The notes beneath the pieces are model-generated. The model did no database searches and had not been told where the DNA came from. It saw nothing but the letters and a program-made list of their open reading frames with translations. The translations under genes were made by a program, and so were the position numbers. Below are positions 1-6,428 of a stretch of DNA of 6,428 nucleotides, piece by piece. The DNA comes from Desulfuromusa sp. (GTDB lineage: Bacteria > Desulfobacterota > Desulfuromonadia > Desulfuromonadales > Geopsychrobacteraceae): NCBI GenBank assembly GCA_029933365.1, contig JAOZOH010000148.1:1-6428 (forward strand). The letters run 5' to 3'. The first letter of the stretch is position 1. Each line of letters begins with the position of its first letter.

Positions 1-1550
1 CCGTTGAATACATGGCCAATGCCCATTGTGTTGATGCTCTGGTTTGCATCTCCAATTGTGACAAAATCACGCCGGGAATGCTGATGGCATCGATGCGCCT
101 GAATATCCCGACAATTTTTGTGACGGGTGGCCCCATGGAGGCTGGTCACGCAACGGTTCAGGGGGCGGATGTCGCATTGGATCTGGTTGATGCCATGGTG
201 GCGGCGGCCAATCCGGATGTCAGTGATGCCGATATTGCTATCTACGAGCGGAGCTCCTGTCCGACTTGTGGTTCATGTTCAGGGATGTTCACCGCCAACT
301 CGATGAATTGTTTGACCGAGGCTCTGGGGATGGGCCTGCCTGGAAATGGCAGTTTGCTTGCGACCCATGCTGATCGGAAACAATTGTTTCTAGAGGCGGC
401 AGAGCGGATTATGGATTTGATCAAGCGCTGGTATGAAAACGATGATGAGAAGGTTTTACCACGCTCTATTGCCTGTTTTGGTGCTTATGAAAATGCCATG
501 CGGTTGGACATTGCTATGGGCGGGTCAACGAATACGATTCTCCACCTGCTGGCAATTGCTCGTGAGGGCGAGGTGAACTTTACCATGGATGACATCAATC
601 GTCTTTCCCGGGAAACTCCGAACTTGTGCAAGGTGGCTCCGGCGGTGCAGCATTATCATATGGAGGATGTTCATCGGGCCGGTGGTATTTTTGCTATCCT
701 TGGCGAACTGGATCGTGCTGGTTTGATCCAGCGTGATGTGCCGACGGTGCATAGTTCGACAATGGGTGAGGCGCTTGAGCAGTGGGATGTTTTGCGCACA
801 GATGCTTCCGACGTACAGACATTTTATCGTGCCGCCCCTGGTCGTAAATACTGCATTGAAGCTTTTGCTCAGGATAAACGCTTCTCCTCACTTGATCTGG
901 ACCGTGAGAAAGGGTGTATCCGTTCTCAGGAACATGCCTATAGTCAGGATGGTGGTCTGGCGGTACTTTATGGCAATCTGGCCCTAGATGGCTGTATTGT
1001 CAAAACGGCCGGGGTGGACGAATCCAATCTTACATTTACCGGTCCGGCCCGTATTTTTGAGAGCCAGGAAGAGGCGATTGACGGAATTCTGGGTGACAGT
1101 GTGCAGGCTGGCGACGTAGTCGTTATCCGCTATGAAGGGCCAAAAGGCGGCCCGGGAATGCAGGAAATGCTTTATCCGACCAGTTACCTGAAGTCGAAGG
1201 GGCTTGGGAAAGCCTGTGCGCTGGTCACCGATGGTCGTTTTTCCGGCGGAACATCAGGGTTATCAATTGGTCATATTTCACCGGAAGCGGCTGAAGGTGG
1301 AGCAATTGCTCTGTTGGAGGAAGGTGATCTGGTTGCCATCGATATCCCCGCACGTAAAATTGTTATGCAGGTTGACGATGAGGTTTTAAGACAACGTCAG
1401 GAGGCGATGGTTGCAAAAGGGAAACAGGCGTGGCAGCCGGCACTTCGCCAGCGTCAGGTCAGTCGAGCTTTGCAGGCTTATGCGGCAACGACAACCAGTG
1501 CGGCGCGTGGTGCCGTGCGTGATCTGGATCAATTGCAGATAAATCGGTAG
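1..1550 (+). CDS. ilvD: Dihydroxy-acid dehydratase, 5'-truncated by the window edge
   Basis: IlvD dehydrates 2,3-dihydroxy-isovalerate and 2,3-dihydroxy-3-methylvalerate to the 2-keto acids that precede valine and isoleucine; it is a cytoplasmic iron-sulfur enzyme that needs Mg2+. The frame is open to the left edge (first full codon at 3, reading V-E-Y before the Met at 12), and that Met corresponds to about residue 107 of the 616-residue E. coli enzyme, so roughly the first 103 residues are missing and 12 is not the real start. Visible signatures are NCDKITPGM (cluster Cys and the Lys of the metal site), [12 protein letters not shown] (a second cluster Cys), [21 protein letters not shown], and [15 protein letters not shown] at 1230-1274. 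The C-terminus, with GAVRDLDQL, is complete and aligns closely with the long gamma-proteobacterial form from memory. A double hairpin follows the TAG stop. Identification is very secure. Confidence 0.97.
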   Translation, partial: VEYMANAHCVDALVCISNCDKITPGMLMASMRLNIPTIFVTGGPMEAGHATVQGADVALDLVDAMVAAANPDVSDADIAIYERSSCPTCGSCSGMFTANSMNCLTEALGMGLPGNGSLLATHADRKQLFLEAAERIMDLIKRWYENDDEKVLPRSIACFGAYENAMRLDIAMGGSTNTILHLLAIAREGEVNFTMDDINRLSRETPNLCKVAPAVQHYHMEDVHRAGGIFAILGELDRAGLIQRDVPTVHSSTMGEALEQWDVLRTDASDVQTFYRAAPGRKYCIEAFAQDKRFSSLDLDREKGCIRSQEHAYSQDGGLAVLYGNLALDGCIVKTAGVDESNLTFTGPARIFESQEEAIDGILGDSVQAGDVVVIRYEGPKGGPGMQEMLYPTSYLKSKGLGKACALVTDGRFSGGTSGLSIGHISPEAAEGGAIALLEEGDLVAIDIPARKIVMQVDDEVLRQRQEAMVAKGKQAWQPALRQRQVSRALQAYAATTTSAARGAVRDLDQLQINR

Positions 1551-1560
1551 CTGAGTCGAA

Positions 1561-1634
1561 TTTCCCCCAGATCCCCTTTTTCAAAGAGGGGTGTTTTTTA
1601 CTTCCCCCTTAGAAAAAGGGGGATCTGAGGGGGA
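1561..1634. repeat. Palindromic double-hairpin intergenic repeat
   Basis: Two inverted copies of a C-rich/G-rich unit face each other in the gap between the convergent ilvD and dsbC-like genes. The outer left arm (1561-1581, TTTCCCCCAGATCCCC then T5) pairs with the right arm (1613-1634, A5 then GGGGGATCTGAGGGGGA) apart from small indels. Each half also forms its own hairpin: CCCC+TTTT with AAGA+GGGG (1573-1591), and CCCCC+TT with AA+GGGGG (1604-1622). The CCCCCTTT...AAAGGGGG pattern resembles dispersed palindromic repeats found between genes in many bacteria. Only this copy is visible, so membership of a genomic family is inferred. Confidence 0.7.
1573..1599 (+). terminator. Probable intrinsic terminator of ilvD
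   Basis: An 8-pair stem including one G-T wobble (1573-1580 with 1584-1591, loop TCA) is followed after two bases by six T residues (1594-1599), 23 bases after the ilvD stop. It lies inside the palindromic repeat, which would be doing double duty as terminator. The opposite strand has no T-run directly after either hairpin, so it is less convincing as a terminator for the convergent gene. Confidence 0.55.
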
Positions 1635-1667
1635 TTTTTGTGTTTTCAGTCTAATACAGGATAAAAT

Positions 1668-2429
1668 TTATATTGGCTCTGCTTTATTCTCTTCAATCAG
1701 CTTTAAAAGTTCTTCCAGTGGCTTGTATCCGGGGGCGATGTGCCCATTAGGTAAAATAAGTGTTGGCGTTCCATGAATCCCAAGTTTCTGAGCTATCTGT
1801 AGATTCTCCTCGATAGTGTTGGTTTGACAGCTTGCTTCCGGCAATGCTTTTCCAGCAAAGGCCATCTCTAGTTGCTCCATTGATTTATTACAGAGAATCG
1901 TCTGGGTGATCTGTTTCGAACTGGATTTAAGTGGAATCAGTTTATTGTAAAATGCCAGATCAGGATTTGCTTTGACAGCTTCGTGCAGAACGTTGTGGAG
2001 TTTGCTGCAATAGGGGCAATGGGGATCAGTGAAGATGATGATATGTTGTGTTGCCGCTGGGTTGCCGACAATTAAGGCATCATCCAGTGGAATGTTTGCA
2101 GTATCGACAGGATTGAGTCGTTGGTAATGCTTTTCGGTCAAATTCGTTCGATCCTTGAGACGGATAACGTTTCCAGTAAATAGGTACGAGCCACTGGCAT
2201 CAAGGTAGATCGGTACAATTTTTCCTTGCATTTTCATGGCAACCAGGAAAAGACCAGGAATCTCCGCAGGATCTACCGATAGGACTTCACCCTGGATTCC
2301 CTGCAGTGCTTTGGTTGCTGCTGCTTTGGTTAATTCTTGTGTTTTTGGATGTTGATTGCTGCTGTCTGTCGCATATGCTGACAGTGAGCTTAGCAGGATG
2401 ATAAGAAATAGGGATAAAGCTAAACGCAT
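1668..2429 (-). CDS. DsbC/DsbG-like periplasmic thiol:disulfide isomerase
   Basis: A 253-residue secreted thioredoxin-fold protein. Residues 1-20 form a signal peptide (hydrophobic LALSLFLIILL core, cleavage likely after AYA). Residues about 35-120 match the N-terminal dimerisation domain of DsbC, with linker and catalytic domain after that. The active site is C138-P-Y-C141 in FTDPHCPYC, and the cis-Pro loop GTPTLILPNGHIAPGY places P222 as in DsbC. A second Cys pair, C180 (ILCNK) and C201 (EASCQ), aligns with the structural disulfide of E. coli DsbC. Family members shuffle wrong disulfides in periplasmic proteins and are kept reduced by DsbD; neither DsbD nor a substrate is in the window. It stands alone, convergent with ilvD and divergent from leuB, and starts at an ATG with a strong AGGAGG. 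It could instead act as a reductase for another partner such as cytochrome c maturation, so no gene symbol is given. Confidence 0.9.
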   Translation of the reverse strand: MRLALSLFLIILLSSLSAYATDSSNQHPKTQELTKAAATKALQGIQGEVLSVDPAEIPGLFLVAMKMQGKIVPIYLDASGSYLFTGNVIRLKDRTNLTEKHYQRLNPVDTANIPLDDALIVGNPAATQHIIIFTDPHCPYCSKLHNVLHEAVKANPDLAFYNKLIPLKSSSKQITQTILCNKSMEQLEMAFAGKALPEASCQTNTIEENLQIAQKLGIHGTPTLILPNGHIAPGYKPLEELLKLIEENKAEPI

Positions 2430-2433
2430 GTAG

Positions 2434-2440
2434 TCCTCCT
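2434..2440 (-). promoter_or_regulatory. Strong ribosome binding site of the dsbC-like gene
   Basis: On the minus strand AGGAGGA lies 4 bases before the ATG at 2429. This full Shine-Dalgarno match fixes the start, which also gives a complete signal peptide. Confidence 0.85.
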
Positions 2441-2477
2441 ATGAATTATGTGATCTTGATAATATCTGGAGCGGGAC

Positions 2478-2529
2478 AATAACACATCTTCGTCTCTGCT
2501 TCCAACGAGGTCTACGTGATGTGTTTATT
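2478..2529. repeat. Imperfect inverted repeat in the divergent dsbC-like/leuB gap
   Basis: AATAACACATC (2478-2488) and GATGTGTTTATT (2518-2529) are complementary apart from one extra base; the inner 8 bp AACACATC/GATGTGTT are perfect. The 29-base interior has a further weak pairing of CTTCGT with ACGAGG. It ends 13 bases before the -35 of the leuB promoter and starts 48 bases upstream of the dsbC-like start. It may be a folded 5' leader of the dsbC-like mRNA or a protein binding site; the sequence does not decide. No recognised riboswitch motif is seen. Confidence 0.5.
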
Positions 2530-2542
2530 CGTAAAAATAGGT

Positions 2543-2571
2543 TTGACAAAAAAGCCCACCCTTTCTATAGT
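2543..2571 (+). promoter_or_regulatory. Sigma-70 type promoter of leuB
   Basis: A perfect TTGACA (2543-2548) is separated by 17 bases from TATAGT (2566-2571), five of six matches to the -10 consensus. Transcription would start near 2578, giving a leader of about 58 bases before the leuB ATG. Confidence 0.85.
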
Positions 2572-2584
2572 TTAGCCGTTTTTG

Positions 2585-2608
2585 CTCTCTGAATTGAGAG
2601 GGCTTTTT
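2585..2608 (+). promoter_or_regulatory. Weak stem-loop followed by a T-run in the leuB leader
   Basis: CTCTC (2585-2589) pairs with GAGAG (2596-2600) around the loop TGAATT, then GGC and five T residues follow (2604-2608). The layout is terminator-like and sits within about 30 bases of the inferred transcription start, so it could attenuate or stabilise the transcript. The stem is only 5 bp and its function is unproven. Confidence 0.25.
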
Positions 2609-2614
2609 ATTTAA

Positions 2615-3727
<1,113 letters not shown>

Positions 3728-3760
3728 TTTTTTGTGAAGTTATAAACTGAATTTAAATGT

Positions 3761-3791
3761 CAGGGAGCTTTGTGGCTCCCTGTCGCTTTTT
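3761..3791 (+). terminator. Probable intrinsic terminator after leuB
   Basis: A perfect 8-bp stem, CAGGGAGC (3761-3768) with GCTCCCTG (3775-3782) around the loop TTTGTG, is followed by TCGC and then five T residues (3787-3791). The four-base offset before the T-run makes it imperfect, so some read-through into the next gene is possible. Confidence 0.6.
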
Positions 3792-3803
3792 CTGGACACT
3801 GAT

Positions 3804-4556
3804 ATGACCGATGGTGCTTATCGACCTGGAAATAGTTTTCTGCATCGGGTTGACCCACGGGTGAAGTTGCTGTTCTTCCTCGGCTTAATTGCCTGTCTGT
3901 TCTCAGCCTCCAACCCGCAACGTTTACTGCTGATTGTCTGCCTCTGGTTTGTTGCTGTTGGAATCACAACCCAGGGGTTTTCTGATATTTGGAAAATTGT
4001 CAAAATGTTGCGCTGGTTGCTGTTATTTACCCTTCTGGCACATCTTTTTTTTACTCCGGGACGGACTCTTTTTGGAACCAGTTGGCTCTCTTATGATGGT
4101 TTACTGCGTGGATTGATGATCAACTCACAGCTGCTTCTTGCGGTTTTGCTTTCTCTCACTTTGGCATGGACGACCCGTCCTGAGGCTCTGGCTTCAGGGC
4201 TGGCAATGCTGTTAGCTCCATTGCAACGGTTCAGGGTTCCGGTTCGGGAGTCAGGTGGCATGTTATTGCTGGTTTTGTACTTTTTCCCCTTTATTCAGGA
4301 AGAGGTTGTAATTTTGCAGTCTGAGCAGAAACAGACTGGTGCTAGCGGAGTTGTTGGTTTCAGAGGTTGGCTGCGAAATATCGAACCCCTGCTGATCAGA
4401 TTGTTTGATCGCGCTGAGAAGCTGTCACAAGGTATTGTCTCGGGAACAGAGACTCTGGCGTGTATGGAGACTCTAAAAAAATCCCTTTTTGACCGCTCTA
4501 CTCTGAGTGTATCAGTCCTTGGTATGTTAATAGTATTTTTCCTTTGGCAAGTATGA
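3804..4556 (+). CDS. EcfT/CbiQ-family membrane protein with degenerate coupling motifs
   Basis: This 250-residue inner-membrane protein looks like the T (transmembrane coupling) subunit of energy-coupling-factor vitamin/metal importers. The N-terminal Y6-x-x-G-x-S-x-x-H-R-x-DPR-x-K21 is the family hallmark; hydrophobic segments lie near residues 22-38, 40-55, 68-84, 104-121, 151-168 and 232-249; TTRPEAL (123-129) and PLQRFRVPVRE (139-149) match the coupling region. In typical EcfT proteins two Ala-Arg-Gly motifs dock onto the ATPases. Here the aligned positions read Q-T-G (177-179) after FPFIQEEVVILQSEQK, and roughly S-G-T (213-215) after LFDRAEKL, so both Arg residues seem lost. No EcfA ATPase or substrate-binding S component is adjacent. 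The upstream Shine-Dalgarno is weak (GGA at 3794-3796). It follows the leuB terminator and precedes truA by 44 bases. The fold is well supported, but substrate and even transport activity are unknown. Confidence 0.8.
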   Translation: MTDGAYRPGNSFLHRVDPRVKLLFFLGLIACLFSASNPQRLLLIVCLWFVAVGITTQGFSDIWKIVKMLRWLLLFTLLAHLFFTPGRTLFGTSWLSYDGLLRGLMINSQLLLAVLLSLTLAWTTRPEALASGLAMLLAPLQRFRVPVRESGGMLLLVLYFFPFIQEEVVILQSEQKQTGASGVVGFRGWLRNIEPLLIRLFDRAEKLSQGIVSGTETLACMETLKKSLFDRSTLSVSVLGMLIVFFLWQV

Positions 4557-4600
4557 TTTTTTGCTTAGCCACCTCATTCGTTTTTGCGAGATCATCATAA

Positions 4601-5335
4601 ATGGCTAAAATTAAACTGATTATTGCGTACGATGGTACAAATTATGTCGGCTGGCAATATCAACCAAATGGTATGTCGGTGCAGCAACGCCTGGAACAAG
4701 CTCTGCAACAACTGACCGGAATTATCCATACTGTCTATTCCTCCGGGCGAACTGATTCAGGTGTCCATGCTCGGGGGATGGTTTGTCATCTCACAACTGA
4801 ATGGGATCTGCCATTAACGGCCTGGCGGGAAGGGGTGAATCGGTTTCTCCCTGATGATATCGCGGTTCGTCATGTGGAAAGAGTTGATGACACCTTTCAT
4901 GCCCGTTTCTCAGCTCGTGGCAAGCGTTATCGTTACACTATTTTGCGCGACCCGGTTCGATCACCGCAGGAGCGCAAAATTAGTTGGCAGGTGAAAAAAC
5001 CCCTTGATCTCAAAAAAATGGAGCAGGCAGCACAAAGTTTTATCGGCACGCATGATTTTGCGGCATTTCGAACCAGTGGTTGTTCTGCTGATACCACTAA
5101 CCGGGAAATATTTTCAGTTGATTTTAGTGAAGAGGGTTCACTGCTCCATATTGATGTTTGTGGGAGTGGCTTTTTAAGAAATATGGTCAGGATGATGGTA
5201 GGAACACTAGTGCAGATTGGTCGGGGGAAAAGACCGGTTAATGCAATTTCAGAGTTGTTAACAAGGAGTAGCTCTGTCGCTTCACCATTAACTGCTCCTG
5301 CACAGGGACTTTGTTTGATGGAGGTTTGGTTTTGA
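4601..5335 (+). CDS. truA: tRNA pseudouridine(38-40) synthase
   Basis: TruA isomerises uridines 38, 39 and 40 in the anticodon arm of many tRNAs to pseudouridine, acting in the cytoplasm as a dimer without cofactor. The 244 residues are close to the usual length. YDGTNYVGWQYQPN opens the protein, and the catalytic Asp is D52 in SSGRTDSGVHARG. FHARFSARGKRYRY (99-112) carries the conserved active-site Tyr, FIGTHDFAAF lies at 147-156, GSGFLRNMVRMMVGTL (188-203) is the second conserved active-site segment, and APAQGLCLMEV closes the protein. All key residues are present. The start at 4601 is the only ATG giving the standard N-terminus, although its Shine-Dalgarno is weak (GAG at 4588-4590). It is 44 bases behind the EcfT-like gene, probably on the same transcript, and is separated from rplM by a new promoter. 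Confidence 0.96.
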   Translation: MAKIKLIIAYDGTNYVGWQYQPNGMSVQQRLEQALQQLTGIIHTVYSSGRTDSGVHARGMVCHLTTEWDLPLTAWREGVNRFLPDDIAVRHVERVDDTFHARFSARGKRYRYTILRDPVRSPQERKISWQVKKPLDLKKMEQAAQSFIGTHDFAAFRTSGCSADTTNREIFSVDFSEEGSLLHIDVCGSGFLRNMVRMMVGTLVQIGRGKRPVNAISELLTRSSSVASPLTAPAQGLCLMEVWF

Positions 5336-5379
5336 CCACAAAAATAGGAAAAGAGAGCTGATTTTTTCGTCGAATTTTC

Positions 5380-5408
5380 TTGACAGACAAGGGTGACTCA
5401 GCTAGGTT
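5380..5408 (+). promoter_or_regulatory. Promoter of the rplM-rpsI operon
   Basis: TTGACA (5380-5385) with a 17-base spacer to TAGGTT (5403-5408), a weaker -10 keeping the first two and last consensus bases. The leader of about 48 bases contains a small TTGTG/CACAA stem (5416-5430). The position, 55 bases upstream of rplM and after truA, fits a dedicated ribosomal protein promoter. Confidence 0.7.
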
Positions 5409-5462
5409 TACCGCTTTGTGAGCCCCACAACCCTTTAAGTCATAAGTTCAGAGAGGACTGCG

Positions 5463-5891
5463 ATGAGTACTCTAGTCGCTAAAGAGCAGGATATTGTTAG
5501 AAATTGGTATGTTGTCGACCTAGAGGATGTTGTCCTTGGTCGTGCTGCAACTGAAATAGCCCGTGTTTTACGTGGTAAGCATAAGCCGATTTATACTCCG
5601 AGTGTTGATACCGGAGATTTTGTTGTCGTGCTTAATGCTGATAAAATCAAGCTGACCGGGAACAAGATGGCGGATAAAAAATACTATCATCATAGTGGTT
5701 TCCAAGGTGGTATCAAGGAAATCAGTGCCGAGAAATTGCTTGATAAAAAGCCTGAGATGCTGGTTGAATCCGCAGTAAGAGGCATGTTGCCAAAGAATAA
5801 ACTGGGTCGGAAAATGTTTCGTAAACTCAAGGTTTATGCCGGTGGAGAACATCCTCATGCCGCACAGCAACCTAAAGAACTGAAGTTTTAA
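5463..5891 (+). CDS. rplM: 50S ribosomal protein L13
   Basis: L13 is an early-assembling protein of the large ribosomal subunit that binds 23S rRNA. The 142 residues equal the normal length. Recognisable parts are NWYVVD (14-19), [18 protein letters not shown] (25-42), [21 protein letters not shown] (48-68), [11 protein letters not shown] (73-83), and the C-terminal signature [21 protein letters not shown] (105-125) followed by [12 protein letters not shown]. The ATG at 5463 has GAGAGGA (5451-5457) five bases upstream. It is the first gene of the classic rplM-rpsI pair and ends 17 bases before rpsI. In some bacteria L13 represses its own mRNA; here only a short leader stem hints at this. The protein resembles Geobacter-group L13, which supports the taxonomic guess. 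Confidence 0.98.
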   Translation: MSTLVAKEQDIVRNWYVVDLEDVVLGRAATEIARVLRGKHKPIYTPSVDTGDFVVVLNADKIKLTGNKMADKKYYHHSGFQGGIKEISAEKLLDKKPEMLVESAVRGMLPKNKLGRKMFRKLKVYAGGEHPHAAQQPKELKF

Positions 5892-5895
5892 TACT

Positions 5896-5900
5896 AGGAG
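5896..5900 (+). promoter_or_regulatory. Ribosome binding site of rpsI
   Basis: AGGAG lies 8 bases before the rpsI ATG, in the 17-base gap after the rplM stop. It allows separate initiation on the shared transcript and fixes the start. Confidence 0.8.
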
Positions 5901-5908
5901 ATAGCTAG

Positions 5909-6301
5909 ATGGCTGAGCAAAAGTATTACGCAACTGGCAAAAGAAAAACCTCAATTGCCCGTATCTGGATGAAACCTGGCACTGGTGAGATTGTTGTCAA
6001 TAAACGTCCTCTGGATGTTTTCTTTGGTCGTGAAACATCAAAGATGGTTATCCGTCAGCCTCTGGAGTTGACTGATAATATGGGTAAATTTGATATTTCC
6101 ATCAATGTTTCAGGCGGTGGTATCTCTGGCCAGGCTGGTGCAATTAAGCATGGCATTACCAAAGCCCTTCTTGAAGTTAATCCGGAATTACGGGCAACTC
6201 TGAAACAGGCCGGGTTTATCACCCGTGATAGCCGCATTAAAGAACGTAAGAAATACGGACGTGCAGGTGCCCGTAAGAGTTTCCAGTTCTCCAAGCGTTA
6301 A
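5909..6301 (+). CDS. rpsI: 30S ribosomal protein S9
   Basis: S9 belongs to the head of the small ribosomal subunit; its basic C-terminal tail reaches the P site and contacts the tRNA. The 130 residues are the expected length. [15 protein letters not shown] (6-20) is the conserved N-terminal stretch, [20 protein letters not shown] (69-88) the family signature, and [26 protein letters not shown] the basic tail with the canonical terminal SKR. It is translated from an mRNA shared with rplM and followed, 34 bases later, by a strong terminator. In Geobacter relatives argC usually comes next (from memory); here the sequence after the terminator is instead a structured element that looks like an intron end. 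Confidence 0.98.
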   Translation: MAEQKYYATGKRKTSIARIWMKPGTGEIVVNKRPLDVFFGRETSKMVIRQPLELTDNMGKFDISINVSGGGISGQAGAIKHGITKALLEVNPELRATLKQAGFITRDSRIKERKKYGRAGARKSFQFSKR

Positions 6302-6335
6302 TTGCATATTGGCAATTATCTGCTGGATGCAAAAT

Positions 6336-6371
6336 AAAAAAGGGAAACCCCAGAGGGTTTCCCTTTTTTTT
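6336..6371 (+). terminator. Strong intrinsic terminator of rplM-rpsI
   Basis: A 15-bp perfect inverted repeat (six A residues plus GGGAAACCC at 6336-6350; GGGTTTCCC plus T's from 6355) with loop CAGA (6351-6354) ends in eight T residues (6364-6371). Because of the A-run on its left it can work on both strands. It is followed within five bases by the intron-like sequence. Confidence 0.92.
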
Positions 6372-6376
6372 GTATG

Positions 6377-6428
6377 GTGCGCCCGGCAGGGCGCGTGGTG
6401 CGTAAGCACCATCTATTTCAGCTGTGGT
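6377..6428 (+). mobile_element. Putative 5' end of a group II intron, cut by the window edge
   Basis: The stretch begins GTGCGCCC, which fits the GUGYG 5' end of group II introns and resembles the start of the Lactococcus Ll.LtrB intron (GTGCGCCCAGATAGGG, from memory). GCGCCC (6379-6384) pairs with GGGCGC (6389-6394) around GGCA. A second stem, TGGTGC (6396-6401) with GCACCA (6406-6411), is capped by a GTAA tetraloop, like an early domain I helix. The last bases, CAGCTGTGGT, look like the left arm of another helix. It sits immediately behind an intrinsic terminator, the preferred target of class C bacterial introns. The reverse transcriptase and domains V/VI would lie outside the window, so this is inferred from about 50 bases. 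An unrelated REP-like palindrome remains possible. Confidence 0.55.

Noticed and set aside
12..14. ATG at 12 as the true ilvD start
   Set aside because: Codons before it (V-E-Y) continue the conserved IlvD sequence to the window edge, so the ATG is internal.
733..987. 84-codon plus-strand frame inside ilvD
   Set aside because: It is an out-of-frame shadow of a region matching IlvD throughout, with no frameshift evidence.
1591..1776. Small plus-strand ORF starting in the palindromic repeat
   Set aside because: It starts within the hairpin repeat and runs antisense into the dsbC-like gene; no ribosome site and no recognisable protein.
2582..2614. Leucine-codon mini-ORF as a leuB leader peptide gene
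   Set aside because: It would begin with a TTG only a few bases after the inferred transcription start, without a ribosome site, and has just three Leu codons after the first. It is mentioned only as part of a low-interest finding and not annotated as a gene.
3732..3760. Promoter for the EcfT-like gene (TTGTGA with an AT-rich -10 region)
   Set aside because: The -35 is only partial and no acceptable -10 occurs at a 16-18 base spacing, so the transcription source of this gene is left open.
5568..5954. 128-codon minus-strand frame over rplM/rpsI
   Set aside because: It is antisense to two certain ribosomal protein genes, with no ribosome site or family resemblance.
6301..6316. ATTGC/GCAAT stem just after the rpsI coding region
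   Set aside because: Only 5 bp, with no T-run, and the far stronger terminator lies 20 bases downstream.
6188..6412. Minus-strand ORF covering the rpsI end, terminator and right-edge element
   Set aside because: It crosses a strong bidirectional terminator and is antisense to rpsI; the translation resembles nothing known.

Overview
The window looks like ordinary chromosomal DNA of a Gram-negative bacterium, most likely in the Desulfuromonadia (Geobacter/Desulfuromonas/Pelobacter relatives). Three things suggest this: the L13 and S9 sequences resemble that group, leuB, truA, rplM and rpsI occur in that order, and a periplasmic DsbC-type protein implies an outer membrane. The assignment rests on remembered protein similarity, not a search, and the genus is not claimed. 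Base composition is moderate and no gene stands out as foreign in codon use.

Left part (1-1550): the 3' five-sixths of ilvD, whose 5' end lies outside the window. A double-hairpin palindromic repeat (1561-1634) follows; its first hairpin plus a T-run probably terminates ilvD. A DsbC-like thiol:disulfide isomerase gene runs on the minus strand (1668-2429), convergent with ilvD and divergent from leuB. The 206-base divergent gap holds an imperfect inverted repeat (2478-2529) and a near-consensus sigma-70 promoter facing leuB.

Middle part: leuB (2636-3727), a likely terminator, an unusual solitary EcfT/CbiQ-family membrane protein (3804-4556) and truA (4601-5335). Right part: a promoter, then rplM-rpsI (5463-6301) as a tight two-gene ribosomal operon, ended by a 15-bp perfect-stem terminator.

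The last ~52 bases (6377-6428), directly after that terminator, look like the 5' end of a group II intron, probably class C, a class known to insert behind intrinsic terminators. This is the only sign of a mobile element and the best lead in the window, but only its first bases are visible.

Functionally, ilvD and leuB serve branched-chain amino acid synthesis (IlvD for valine, isoleucine and the leucine precursor; LeuB for leucine). truA, rplM and rpsI serve translation. The DsbC-like protein acts in the periplasm. The EcfT-like protein has no visible partner. I see no defence system, CRISPR array, tRNA or rRNA gene. Apart from the intron end and the atypical EcfT, the region is housekeeping DNA.
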